A DNA stretch of 64,000 nucleotides. Source: Undaria pinnatifida (taxonomy: Eukaryota > Sar > Phaeophyceae > Laminariales > Alariaceae). Location: positions 9,134,832 through 9,198,831 of the forward strand of contig JABAKD010000001.1 in the NCBI GenBank assembly GCA_012845835.1, written 5' to 3'. Positions 26,001-35,015 of the stretch are shown piece by piece. The notes under the pieces are model-generated. The model was not told the DNA's origin. It saw nothing but the letters and a program-made list of their open reading frames with translations, and ran no database searches. Positions within the stretch are counted from its first letter, which is position 1. Each line of letters begins with the position of its first letter. The translations under genes were made by a program, and so were the position numbers.

Positions 26001-28148
26001 TTGTGTGAAATAGACCTCAAGCTAAACCAGCATGGTAAATGTAACGAACAAGTCAACCTTCCAAAGCCTATGCATCCGCGAACTGAATTTGAAAGGATGC
26101 GTGATGCCTTCGACCCACAAACATGTGCAGAATACGCAGAGCTGCATGAACCGCGACTGACCAGTGAGCAGAGCCACATTTACAAAACAGTCTTAGACTC
26201 AGTTCGAGCCGATAATGGGTGTCCATTTATGATTGATGCGCCCGCCGGAACTGGCAAGACATACACAGAAAAATGTATTTCCGCAAGGTTGAGAGGTGAA
26301 AGAAAGACAGTGCTCATCGTTGCTTCCACCGGCATCGCCGCCTTACAGCTCCCTGGAGGCTGGACCGCGCACTCCATGTTCAAATTACCTATGGACGAAG
26401 CAATGTCGCCAACCTGCGTATGCAACATAAACACCAACACTCAAAGAGCAGAGCTAATCCGCAAAGCGGACCTCATCATTTGGGACGAGTTACCTATGAC
26501 CCACAGATATTGCATTGAGGCCCTCGACAGAACACTTCAAGATCTGATGAAAAACAATAAGCTTTTTGGTGGAAAAACTATTTTGTTCAGTGGAGATTGG
26601 CGCCAAACAGGGCCAATAGTTAAGAACGGCACCGCCACCGATACCGTCGACGCAGCCTTTATTTCTAGCCCCCTATGGAAACACGTTAAACGCATGAGAC
26701 TAACCAAATCGCAACGAGACAAAGATGATCCTCAGTATGCTGCTTTTGTGCGGGCGATAGGCGAGGGTACCCACCCTACACAATCAATCGACGGCACGGA
26801 CATGATTGCCTTGAATAACCACAACCTCGATGCCAATGACCACTTCCAGCTCAAATATACAACAAATTTCGATGAGCTCATGAACTTTGTGTATCCCAAT
26901 GTCAATGAACAATCGCGCAACTGGGACAAACGCGCCATATTGGCGACCACCAACAACGCAATTGACCGTTCTAATGAAGCCATATCGGACTTGCGGCCCG
27001 GAGAGTACTGTACATACCTCAGCTCAGATACACTAATAAGTGATGAGACCACGCCTCACACAGCCTTTGCTTCTCCTGAACACCTCCACCAATTAAACGT
27101 GCAAGGTGTCCCTCCCCATGAGCTTTGCCTCAAGTCAGACGGACTTGCGATGATCGTGCGAAATCTCAACTTTTCGGAGGGACTCATCAACGGTCAAAAA
27201 TGCGTTGTCCTCGCAGTTTCCCCAAACAGCCGAGTCCTTCAAGTCGAACTTCTCACCGAAACATCGCCCCATCCAATTGTTTTGATTCCACGTATAGGCT
27301 TTCGTGCGACAGTTGGAAGAAATGGCATCACGTTCATGCGAACACAGTTTCCCATCCGAACTTCATATTCCGTCACGGTGAATCGTTCACAGGGACAGAC
27401 ACTTACAAAAATTGGCTTGGACTTGAGATCACCTGCGTTTGGGCATGGTCAACTTTACGTCGCGCTCAGCCGTGCGCAAAATCGCCAGTCAATTATGTGC
27501 CTTTTACCACAAGAACATATTGTTGACGGCATTCCACACACGGAGAACATTGTATACCCTCCTTTCACCGCTGCCGCCACAGGCCAAGCTGTAACACCTC
27601 CACCGTATCAACCTCCAAACACCTCGCCTCCTGCGCCCTCCAATGCCTCCTCTCAACCGTCAAGTGACAGCCAAACTCCACCTCCAACATGGACAGTCGT
27701 CGACGAAATTGGGGATGGAGCATGCGGATTTCGCGGCATAGCACGACGAATATACAACGACCCAAACAGACACTACCAAGTACGCTCGGAAATACTCCAA
27801 TACATGAACGAAAACCGCAACGACCCTAACTTGCTAAACGCCATTTCCGCTGGCATGAACCATGAACTACTCCAAGCCCTTGGTGAACCGCCACAACAGT
27901 ATACATCATATGATAACTACCTCTCCATCATGTCTCACCCGCGAGCTTACCTTGGTGAGCCAGAAATTTACGCATGCATGCAACGATACAACATACCCAT
28001 AAACGTTACTATCGGAAACAACCCCCGACCAAATCCTCAAAACGCCGACCCTTCTACCATACACCTGCACTATCAACCACAATCACGTCATTACTCTTCC
28101 CTAATCCTAAATAACCCTTCCACCGACCATCCGCCTGTCGCAGCATGA
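23013..28148 (+). CDS. Helitron Rep/PIF1-like helicase with C-terminal OTU cysteine-protease domain
   Basis: A single 1,711-codon frame. Domains in order: basic N-terminus; zinc-finger-like CQHC at residues 137-140 with CC about 20 residues later; Helitron Rep nuclease with HUH-type motif PHAH (His575, His577) and the two-tyrosine motif KYVFKYCHK (Tyr726, Tyr730) that cuts and joins DNA strands; PIF1-family superfamily 1 helicase with Walker A APAGTGKT (to Thr1083), Walker B WDE (Asp1158-Glu1159), SGDWRQTGP (1193 on) and C-terminal VNRSQGQTLTKIGLD plus YVALSRAQ; a Pro-rich linker; and an OTU-type domain with DGAC (Cys1571 as candidate nucleophile) and a candidate catalytic His1693 in RHYSSL. 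Together these fit nuclear rolling-circle transposition. All key residues are present and no frame break was seen. The ATG at 23013 is the first in frame after the upstream gene's stop; a later ATG at 23166 is possible. The role of the OTU domain in Helitrons is unknown. Confidence 0.93.
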   Translation: MSTDQRCTRSQRNTRRAEIARERRRRRACILAGRRSRRTLQNETRTQNTNNMERDLRSNNLDSDSESETDVVVQHFNRMRNRIPRRPDPRDVAAANSMEGSEERLGVQAFNSTNFEYPLEAYELKYPCLLHESNYTCQHCGSVLWKEERSGSYNCCNRGRSAIHRLKPIPQTLLSLFQTARFRKSQRAYNGLFSFTALGAGGIENRSWTQGKPPTMLTLHGKAYHRIFDLQEKYQNQNVNNSARFYIFDSEFAQTTSSQHLDSRIAGTLRSHVNSEIRWAREYRSAVDTILNTSASESSAPFIEFSEVSRVNDGPVLGENPSANEIAALVFTSGNQNDAPRAVITYPRNSPDNKPRFLPLWSSAYETLQFPLLFLHGEAGWSKGNYKENPPFKSKTMNRSNTEAVTFPFYCRQRILSEPIFKINCRIAQEWVCDSLSRMEEERLNFVENSDMQHRLASNRSIQDAQPHEQPGKLLPASHPGSPAKRKSDTEDALCIVNRRGRPHLFITVTFNADWKEVQENLLPGQSAYDRPDLCCRVFKLKMKEIMKVLKSGKIFGAYDSHLAVTEFQKRGYPHAHILMTFKNAGPDALNEMDKWVWAQLPDENIAGGKLREKVLKYMIHKPCGAVGNMSAPCMQVNRHTNKKCCNKYFPQPFRSIATVNDKTGRAEYTRRKNGDNPTIRMRVNNQWKSVRIGNEWVVPYNPMLLMMFDCHICVDVVTATSCVKYVFKYCHKGDAFIRARIQGITSEVEQYRKTRYISAAEATWRLLGYHMVDRYPAVTKIHAHLEGEQQITYPKNATHDDRLEIAAQSQTHVLRYYMRPKNPCFSDLTILDYYEQYTITSPKKDDPPLEFAPLGKYLDGYKNIVSKRKNDDHVCRISFQSPAVGDLYYLRLLLHTIPARSFAELRTVQTDTGDPVVHPTFHDAARARGLITGDEEYSLCMEEASVFQVASQLRALFVTLILDGAPAPKLWRDFKDNLIEDFLLRLSTDDAIQAALCEIDLKLNQHGKCNEQVNLPKPMHPRTEFERMRDAFDPQTCAEYAELHEPRLTSEQSHIYKTVLDSVRADNGCPFMIDAPAGTGKTYTEKCISARLRGERKTVLIVASTGIAALQLPGGWTAHSMFKLPMDEAMSPTCVCNINTNTQRAELIRKADLIIWDELPMTHRYCIEALDRTLQDLMKNNKLFGGKTILFSGDWRQTGPIVKNGTATDTVDAAFISSPLWKHVKRMRLTKSQRDKDDPQYAAFVRAIGEGTHPTQSIDGTDMIALNNHNLDANDHFQLKYTTNFDELMNFVYPNVNEQSRNWDKRAILATTNNAIDRSNEAISDLRPGEYCTYLSSDTLISDETTPHTAFASPEHLHQLNVQGVPPHELCLKSDGLAMIVRNLNFSEGLINGQKCVVLAVSPNSRVLQVELLTETSPHPIVLIPRIGFRATVGRNGITFMRTQFPIRTSYSVTVNRSQGQTLTKIGLDLRSPAFGHGQLYVALSRAQNRQSIMCLLPQEHIVDGIPHTENIVYPPFTAAATGQAVTPPPYQPPNTSPPAPSNASSQPSSDSQTPPPTWTVVDEIGDGACGFRGIARRIYNDPNRHYQVRSEILQYMNENRNDPNLLNAISAGMNHELLQALGEPPQQYTSYDNYLSIMSHPRAYLGEPEIYACMQRYNIPINVTIGNNPRPNPQNADPSTIHLHYQPQSRHYSSLILNNPSTDHPPVAA

Positions 28149-28384
28149 CCGCGCCGCCAACGCGCCAGCGCCGGTGGTTCGCCTCTATGATCGTCCCTGA
28201 CGACCTTCACCACTTCTTCGACCCACACTTCGAGCGCTCCCTCATTGCGGACGCAGAGCAAGAGGCCACCGGCGACACCCGGCAGCAAGTCGAAGATGAT
28301 GCCAACTTCGAAGCGGAACTTCAAGACTACTACTCAACGTCCTTCCAGTGGCACATCAAAATGTGCCAATGTAGCCGTCCATGA
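28145..28384 (+). CDS. 79-codon frame overlapping the Rep stop codon by ATGA
   Basis: The frame begins with the ATG of ATGA, whose TGA ends the Rep-OTU frame. It encodes MTAPPTRQRRWFASMIVPDD followed by an acidic helical stretch (EQEATGDTRQQVEDDANFEA) and ends MCQCSRP. The composition is protein-like and its third-position C/G choice matches the Rep gene's 3' end. A one-base slip or readthrough would fuse it to Rep; termination-reinitiation is the other option. It may equally be chance. No domain recognised. Confidence 0.4.
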   Translation: MTAPPTRQRRWFASMIVPDDLHHFFDPHFERSLIADAEQEATGDTRQQVEDDANFEAELQDYYSTSFQWHIKMCQCSRP

Positions 28385-28495
28385 TAACTGTCGACCCCAA
28401 GTTACTCGTGGGGCCAGGTGTATATTTCGTGTATATATGTCAGTAGCCGCGGACACGCTCAGTCTCGTGCTAATTATTTCCCGCGGCATTGTCAG

Positions 28496-29178
28496 TAGTA
28501 AGTCTTCATTTTTTCAGCCATTCTGTACATGGTAGCCGGCGAGTACATATTAGCGGCCACCGTGGCATTTTGTCTAACCCTAAATAGTGAGTCTTCATTT
28601 TTTCAGTGCCGAGTTTGCGCGTGCGCCGCGCCGGCATACTGTCTGTTTTTTCCCGTTGTCAGCCAAGTATGTAGTCTCAGCTTTCGTAGCATCAAATTGT
28701 AAGTAGGGAGTCTTCATTTTTGCGGTGCCGAGTTTGCGCCAACCTCTTCATAGCCATGTCTGTTATGCGAACGTCTTTGAGTGGGTGAAGAGTTCGAGTT
28801 GCAATGCATCTGGCTACCCCGGCATACTGTCTGTTTTTTCCCGGTGTCAGCCAAGTATGTAGTCTCAGCTTTCGTAGCATCAAATTGTAAGTAGGGAGTC
28901 TTCATTTTTGCGGTGCCGAGTTTGCGCCAACCTCTTCATAGCCATGTCTGTTATGCGAACGTCTTTGAGTGGGTGAAGAGTTCGAGTTGCAATGCATCTG
29001 GCTACCCTGTCCCCATTTTGTAAGTAGTCACATCCGTTTTTCGCTGCCATACTGTACATGATTGCCGGTATTAGTGGCCACGTCGCATTTGGTCACAGAG
29101 TCTTCATGATTGCAGTACCAAGTCTTATTTTTTCAGTGCCCAGTTTGCGCCAACCTCTTCATAGCCATATCGTCTGAA
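28496..29178 (+). repeat. 188-bp tandem repeat region behind the Helitron genes
   Basis: Two near-identical units start at 28631 and 28819 (both 'ccggcatactgtctgttttt'), with period 188. Partial units flank them: 'gagtcttcattttttcagtg' at about 28590, and 'cagtttgcgccaacctcttc' again at about 29140. Such subterminal repeats could belong to the Helitron 3' end. The 'cttcatttt' words recur four to five times. Confidence 0.7.
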
Positions 29179-29189
29179 AGAGGGTGTCT

Positions 29190-29281
29190 TTATTTTTGGA
29201 CATATTCCATATTCCACTGCGTCCTTATTTTCAGTTTGTTCTGGGGATCACGCCCCATCAACAAATAATACATACCGAGTA
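29190..29281 (+). repeat. 84-bp tandem repeat unit left of the pogo-like element
   Basis: The segment with 'ggggatcacgccccatcaac' at about 29246 matches 30358-30377. The unit continues across the inserted element at 30309. Confidence 0.6.
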
Positions 29282-30306
29282 CAGTCGTCCCCGCTTTAAA
29301 GACACTCTTCTTAAGGAAACTCCTCGCTATAAAGACACATTTTTTTCCCAGAACATGGTGCCCCGCAGATGACAATAATAAGGGGGGGGTACCTTTTCCA
29401 CTTTGCGCCCCCCCCCCAATTTTTTTTGCTGGGGCAGCACACTGCTGTATAACATCGACAGCGGTCTGCTGCAGCCCGCACTACCGCGTGTGGGTATGGA
29501 GATATTCCTCCCATCTGCTGGCGGGTCGTCAGCTGCCGGCTTGAAGCCATGTGGCGAACCCACGTGCCAGTCAAAGTCTCAACTCGTGTCAGGCAGTCAA
29601 AAGTTTGGGATTTTTGCCTTTCTCGTGGAGTTAAATTGGTATTTCTGTTTTGTGTTTTTGCCTCGTGTTGACCTTTGGGGAAGAACGGTGTCCTCTTTTC
29701 GGTGTATTTGCCCGATTTTTTTGTATGTTGTGGTCTGCGCTACCGACCGTTTCCTAGTGTCCTTCTAAGGGGTCGACTGGGTTTGTTTGGTCCCTATGTG
29801 GCAGGTAACTTGCGTGTATCGTATCAGAGCTAGTTCCAACGAACTGATGTGTCTCAGGTGTGTTCCCGATATCTCGGGCATGATGTTCACCGTGAGGATA
29901 ACGCCTTGACAATAAGAAAAGCCTGCAACAACACCAGTGCACTGCCGTACACATTACAGCAAGAGCCTGCATCAACAACAGCGCACTGCCGTACACATTC
30001 AATAGGTCGTGCTGCACTCCTTCCCGCGTTTCGGTGGTGGAGGGAAATTCAAAATGTATGTGTAAAGTATTGGAGTGTACTACAGCAGTAGTGTTGCGGC
30101 CTTTCAAATCACGTGTTGTAGATTTTAAGCAACACAGTTTCGTGGTCGCATTCCTGCTTCAAATGCGCGTATTTTGACATATGTTACACCTCCATTGGCC
30201 CCGGGGACGGTGAGTTAGTGGCCCCGGAATCCTAAAGACACTTCCCTGCGTTAAAGACACTCCTAAAAAAAAAAAACGCGGTGTGTCTTTAAAGCGGGGT
30301 CGACTG
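29282..30306 (+). mobile_element. Non-autonomous pogo/mariner-like element with 24-bp terminal inverted repeats
   Basis: The left end CAGTCGTCCCCGCTTTAAAG and the right end (reverse complement CAGTCGACCCCGCTTTAAAG) extend as inverted repeats of 24 bases with one mismatch. Both ends adjoin TA. AAAGACAC words recur inside each end. The 1,025-base interior has no transposase-like frame, so it would need a transposase in trans. The CAGTCGAC start and TA flanks fit the Tc1/mariner superfamily, pogo branch. It sits inside an 84-bp tandem repeat. Confidence 0.7.
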
Positions 30307-30308
30307 TA

Positions 30309-30430
30309 GTATTTCCTTTTCCTCCATTTCGGCCCGCTGTATTTTCAGTTTCTTCTGGGGATCACGCCCCATCAACAAATCATACATACGGAGTATTTCC
30401 TTTTCCTCCATCTCGGCCCGCTGTCATTCC
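30309..30430 (+). repeat. 84-bp tandem repeat units right of the pogo-like element
   Basis: 'gtatttccttttcctccat' occurs at 30309 and 30393 (period 84), with 'tcggcccgctgt' after each. Confidence 0.65.
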
Positions 30431-30709
30431 ACACTCAACACTCCCACCCTTGGTATGCAGGCGTACTCCTGCTGTGGAACCAACCAGCATCACCGCACAT
30501 CTTTTACAGTAAACAGTAACCCGGAGGAGGGGGGGGCCGACCGGCCCCCCACGTCCGGACACCCTTGTATGCATATAATGTTTGCAGCGTCGGTGCCAAC
30601 CGAGGCCATTATTATATACATATGTTGAAGGGGGGCTGACTACCCCCCCCCCCCCCTCCAACCCTGTAGCCCCGTTCCATATACAACCCCCTCCCTCCCC
30701 ACCCAGCCT

Positions 30710-30840
30710 CCTTGCGCTTGGTGCAAGCAATGCCTGCCGGGCCGATGGAAACCCGACGTGCTCCGCCCGGCATTGTAGGGGTGCAAGGGTCTATAGTTCT
30801 ATGGACTACGGCTATGCATGATGCGACGATGACCCCCCCC
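30710..30840 (+). repeat. R1 repeat, partial copy (right end)
   Basis: Contains 'cccgacgtgctccgcccggc', 'agggtctatagttctatgga' and 'actacggctatgcatgatgc', then a C-run. Matches the right end of R1. Confidence 0.65.
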
Positions 30841-31553
30841 CCCCCCCTGTTCCGTCCTCCCCACCCCGAACACCCTTTCCTTCACAACCCCCTCCCACCC
30901 CCCCCCCCCTCCCTCCCCCCGCAACGGAACACGCTTCCTCTTTATGCAACCCCCTTCCTCCCTCCCCCCGTCTTTCTGTTGCCTGGTCCGCCATAAGACT
31001 ACCCCGACTCTCTAGTCGGAGTGGTGTTCGCCACGCCTCCCTCCGGCCCCCAATAGCATAATCCTTCCTCCATGCACAACCCCTTCCTTCCCCCCCTTCC
31101 CGCCCTCTACCGCCTCCTCCACCACAGGGCTGTCTCGATTCCCTGGTCGGAGTGAAATTTGCCACCTTCCGTCTTTTTGTGGCCTTTGACGTACCGGAAG
31201 ATGTTACCCCCCGGCCAACGAACCCCCCCCTCTTCTAGTTGCGCCCCCTACCCCGCCCCCTGCACCTCCTGCCTCTCTACTACCTCCTCCGCCATAAGGC
31301 TGTTCCGATTCCCGGGTTAGACCCCCCCCCCCTTCCCGCAACAAATAATCCCTTCCACTATATGCGACCCCCCGCCTCCCCGCCCCCCTCCCCCCGCCTC
31401 TCTATATCCTGTTCCGCCATAGGGCTGCCCCGATTCTCTGTTTAACCCCTTCCCGCCCCTCCCGCCCCCACTCCTCCCAACAGTATACCCTTTTCTCCAT
31501 GTACAACCCCGTCCTCCCCCCCCCCATGATATCTATCACCTGCTCCGCCCCAG
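30840..31553 (+). repeat. C-rich tract with decayed tandem copies of an exon start
   Basis: Copies of the block that precedes and begins the exon at 31554 lie at about 30981-31038, 31112-31207, 31282-31320 and 31395-31445, separated by C-rich spacers and 'tccgccataagg'-like acceptor regions. The 31112 copy (coding start 31127) would read GCLDSLVGVKFATFRLFVAF before diverging, against GCSDSLVGVEFATYRLSVAF in the last copy. The other copies lose similarity earlier or carry stops. Confidence 0.65.
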
Positions 31554-31693
31554 GGTTGCTCCGATTCGCTGGTTGGGGTGGAGTTCGCTACCTACCGCCT
31601 ATCTGTGGCCTTTGACGTACCGGAAGATGCTATCACTGTGGTGGGCAACTTGCTCTACCTCAACTCTTCCTTGTTCAGGGTCATGGCGCTCAC
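31554..31693 (+). CDS. Exon (46 codons), GCSDSLVGVEFATYRLSVAF segment
   Basis: Acceptor CCGCCCCAG precedes 31554 and donor CTCAC|GTGAGA follows 31693 (phase 0 in, 2 out). It encodes beta-strand-like sequence ending LLYLNSSLFRVMAL. It is the last and best-kept member of the tandem array starting at 30981. Confidence 0.5.
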
Positions 31694-31719
31694 GTGAGAG
31701 AAGGAACCCTTTGTGGGCC

Positions 31720-31905
31720 GGTGGGCCGGAGCGGCGGCGTTCAGCGGGGGGGGGAGGGGGGTACTCATTTGTTGCTTGCCCTAGTCATTTGACCATTGAC
31801 CACGCATCCCTTTCGAGATGGAGCACCGTTCCTACTCCTAATGGAGACACCTCCAACATTTGGGTGCTCATTACGCTTTTTCCATATGTTACATAAAACT
31901 GCTTG
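31720..31905 (+). repeat. G-run followed by R3 repeat
   Basis: The run at 31746-31760 leads into 'tactcatttgttgcttgccc', then 'catccctttcgaga'. The same R3 words occur at 32020-32112, 39670-39805, 41168-41275 (minus) and 42640-42752 (minus). Confidence 0.6.
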
Positions 31906-31979
31906 CTTATCCTATCGGGAGGGGGGAGGGGGGGCTATTGAAATTGTGTAGCAACATGCTGTTAATGTGCTCTGGAGCG

Positions 31980-32112
31980 GGGGTTAAGGTGTTAATCGGG
32001 GGGGGGGGGGGGGGGTACTCATTTGACGGGGGGGGGGGGTACTCATTTGAGGGGGACGGGGGGGTACTAATCTTTGCTGGCCCTAGTCGTTTGACCACGC
32101 GCCCCTTTCGAG
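31980..32112 (+). repeat. Triplicated R3 end with long G-runs
   Basis: The word G-run plus 'tactcatttga' occurs twice, followed by a G-run plus 'tactaatctttg'. Then comes the R3 body 'gaccacgcgcccctttcgag'. Confidence 0.65.
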
Positions 32113-32508
32113 AGCGAGGGGGCTCTTCTATAGCAACTTGATGTGGACCATTTTTCTGCAGCAAAAAAATCCGCAGTCTAAGTCCAAGTGAGTTCTAAAT
32201 TGGTTAATCTGGTGGTGGAGGCCCTGCGCGGGGAGGCGGCGGTGATTATTCTAGCCACTTGATGTTAACGTGCTGTATAGGGGGGGGGATAAATTTTATA
32301 TATACAAGAGGGTGGGGGGGGGGCGTTATCCGTTTTATCATCGCAAAAACATCCGACTTTTGGGCGTTTTTTTTTGCAGACGGTGTTTCCATTTACTTAT
32401 TTCGGCGTCCGTTCCGAGGATGAGATCAGATACGGGGCGAAACGAAGAAATAAGCCCTTCTCCCCCTATCCCTACCCCTACCCCCTTCTCCCCCTCACCT
32501 CACGGCAC

Positions 32509-32625
32509 TTCACGCTTGGTGCACGCGATGTCTACCTGATCGAGGAAGACCCGACGTGCTCCGTCCCGGCATTGTATGGATGTGAGGGTCCATGGTCTTG
32601 AGACTACGGCTGTGCATCGAATGAG
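32509..32625 (+). repeat. R1 repeat, partial copy (right end)
   Basis: Contains 'acccgacgtgctccgtcccg' and 'actacggctgtgcatcgaat'. It is followed by a 100-base C/T tract that leads directly into the acceptor at 32724. Confidence 0.7.
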
Positions 32626-32724
32626 GACACCCCTCATCTCCTTCCTCCCCTTCCCCCCCGCCCCCTCTCCCCCCCGCTCCCCCCCCCTTCTTCCTCCCCC
32701 CCACCCCCTCCCCCCCCTAAACAG

Positions 32725-33058
32725 GCCCCCATACACGAAGGGTTTCACTCGACTTGTCCCCGCCCCTTTCGTTTCTTCCCTTGGGGCTTTCGACGAGGCG
32801 GGGCTTGCTTGTGCCGACCTTATCGTTACGATCAATGGGGTTAGTTTAGGGGACGGCCAATCAAAATGGTGGGAGAGCGTTGCCACCCCTACTGTGGAGG
32901 CCGGAGTTCGCGGGAGGGGACAGGGGACGGATAACGGTGTTGGTGTGGGTGGTGATGGGGGTGGGGGTGGTGGTGGCGGAGGCGGAACGATGGTGGCGGG
33001 ACACGGGGGCAAAGGGAGCGGAGGCGTGTCTGGTCAGAGCTCCGGGGGGTTGCGGCTG
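32725..33058 (+). CDS. Exon with PDZ-like domain
   Basis: The acceptor CCCCTAAACAG follows a very C-rich tract; the donor is GGCTG|GTGAGA (phase 2 in, 0 out). The frame reads PPYTKGFTRLVPAPFVSSLG, then EAGLACADLIVTINGVSLGD, which has the xGLxxxDxIxxxNGVxL pattern of a PDZ domain, followed by a Gly-rich insert and GGLRL. The last strand is completed in the next exon (RFSLTSV). PDZ domains bind C-terminal peptides in scaffold proteins; the ligand is unknown. The Gly-rich insert within the domain is unusual. Confidence 0.58.
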
Positions 33059-33207
33059 GTGAGAGGTCGTTTTTTTTGTGGGGCTAGGGCGTCGAGTCTT
33101 GCATGCGTTTGGGGGCCTGGCGATTAGTAGTATGTTGGATTTTGTACGCGTACGCGAAAGTTGAAATGCCGCCCAGCCCGTTGACACACGCTATAAAATT
33201 GTTTCAA

Positions 33208-33365
33208 GTGCGTCAGCTGTGAGTTCGATCAAGGATCGATACTCCTCTTTGCAAGCTGCGTGATACTACGGCCTTGTGTTTTTACAGATTGTACTTATCT
33301 TTGAGGAGATAGGCCAATGACTCCCCTTGGTGCTGCTAGGGTGAACTGGATCATTTTTCCCCAGA
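33208..33365 (+). repeat. S1 SINE-like repeat
   Basis: 'gcgtcagctgtgagttcgat' ... 'ctttgcaagctgcgtgatac' ... 'ggccaatgactccccttgg' in the canonical order. Confidence 0.65.
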
Positions 33366-33562
33366 GGCGATTTCGGCCCATAATCGTTTTGCTCACTTCT
33401 GATACTGTATGCCCTCTGTCCCGTATAGAGGGTGCGAATGTGCCCACCCGATATTTCGTTCAATGAAGCTATCATGCAACCCGTAGTAAAGGTGTTAACT
33501 TATTTTGTTAATAAAGCACCAGTATTAACAGCAGCCTAGGTACATACAACAGCAAATTATTG

Positions 33563-33745
33563 CCAGGGCTGTCCACCGGGTCGGAATACCGCTCGCGGGT
33601 CGGATCGGATCGGGGTGATCCGGCCCGACCCGTGATGTCTGAAAACCTCCTGACCCAAACCGACCCGTAAGATTTCGAAGGCCTCCTGCGGCGACCCGAC
33701 TCGATGCGCGATTGTTTTCAAGCCTCCAGACTCGACCCACGGACC
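33563..33745 (-). repeat. GGGTC-rich dispersed repeat
   Basis: CCGACCCG words with the family spacer 'gaaaacctcctgacccaaac'. Inverted relative to 4488 and 48441. Confidence 0.6.
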
Positions 33746-33904
33746 AGGCCATGCCTTGTGAAAATCGCTGATTATTGTCAGCTTATTATTATCATCAGCA
33801 GTAATGGTAACAATGAAAGGCACGTCACCGCAAGATAGTAGTATCTTATTGTTAATAATGTACCCTTGTTATGTACCAACGCATTCTGACTCATGAAGCT
33901 TACT

Positions 33905-34015
33905 AAAAACGGGCAATCGATGTAGTACGCAGCTTGCAAAGATGCGTATCGACCCCAAATTCGTCGAACTCGCAGCTGAAACGCTGTTAGAATATCTTTA
34001 CAAGCTGGGCCGGCC
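33905..34015 (-). repeat. S1 SINE-like repeat, inverted copy
   Basis: 'tacgcagcttgcaaagatgc' followed by 'cgtcgaactcgcagctga', the reverse complement of the S1 head and middle. Confidence 0.6.
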
Positions 34016-34789
34016 AAGAAAAACATAATCCGTCAGTCGGGCATATCTTATGAACGACAGTGACCCACTGCAAACTGAGCATATCCTCGTAATCAGCTAG
34101 ATGCGGTGGTCATTTTAAGCCCTCCAGCTTGAGAATCTGCGAAGTTGGCGCCGAAAAAAGTGTTTGCCACTCACGTTTCCTAGTTTGAGCATTTTTTTTC
34201 ATGATCTGTTTGTGTTGCTTTTTCTAAAATTGCTCGAAATACAAAGTGGATGGAATTGGCTTAATTTTTCTGGGCATGTACATCTTGGGATGAGTAGGGA
34301 CATATGCTTTTCATTTCATGGGTCAATTTCGTTCGAAAGTTATGGATGGATCCCTGAATTATATGTAAATTTGTATGCAGAGGCACTTCGGTGGAAACTT
34401 GGCCATGCACCTCTTAATTTTTGAAGTTGGGACCTGAAATTTTGACACGTGATTTGGACCGAGCCCACCAAAACAGTACTTGGCGAGCTCAAAAAAAAAA
34501 AAACTGCCGACATACGGCCAACTAAACGTTTTCCATGATCATGAAATGGACGAAAAGTCAACGGATTTTCATTTTTTTATTTTGAGCTCGCCAAGTAGTG
34601 TCTCGGCGAGCCTGTTCTGAATCGCGTGTCAAAATTTCAGGTCCGAACTCGAAAAACTTAGCGGGGCACAGCGATATTTGTCTATTTTGAGCGTCTTGGC
34701 CGGCCCAGCTTGTATGGAAATGCATTCAACACAACAAATCATTGTCAACAACCTACGATAGCCCCCCCCCCCCCCCCCCCCCCCCAAAG

Positions 34790-35015
34790 CGATTTTCTTT
34801 AACGAGCGTTTCGTTGCTGCTCGATACGAGGAAGGGTGCTATGAAAAGGACATCTTCACGTGTTTTCTTGTTTGCGAGGGACTATCGACCGATGACGTCG
34901 GGGTCGGCAAGGGGCACCGTATTTCAGAAGATACTGCCGTGGGCTGGTTTCGAAGCCGACGATTTCGTTGAAGAAACGTTGGGGGGGGCTACCGTAGAAC
35001 AACTCAGTAGTATGG
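34790..35015 (+). CDS. Exon completing the PDZ-like fold and linker
   Basis: The acceptor AAAG follows a pure C-run (34762-34785). The donor is ATGG|GTACGT after 35015 (phase 0 in, 1 out). It encodes RFSLTSVSLLLDTRKGAMKR, then FARDYRPMTSGSARGTVFQK and a helical ATVEQLSSM end. The next confident exon (36401) needs phase 0, so a small exon must lie between; 35290-35321 is the best candidate. Confidence 0.5.

Noticed and set aside
28496-29178. CRISPR-like array
   Set aside because: The repeats are 188 bp long, contiguous and without regular spacers, and the genome is eukaryotic.
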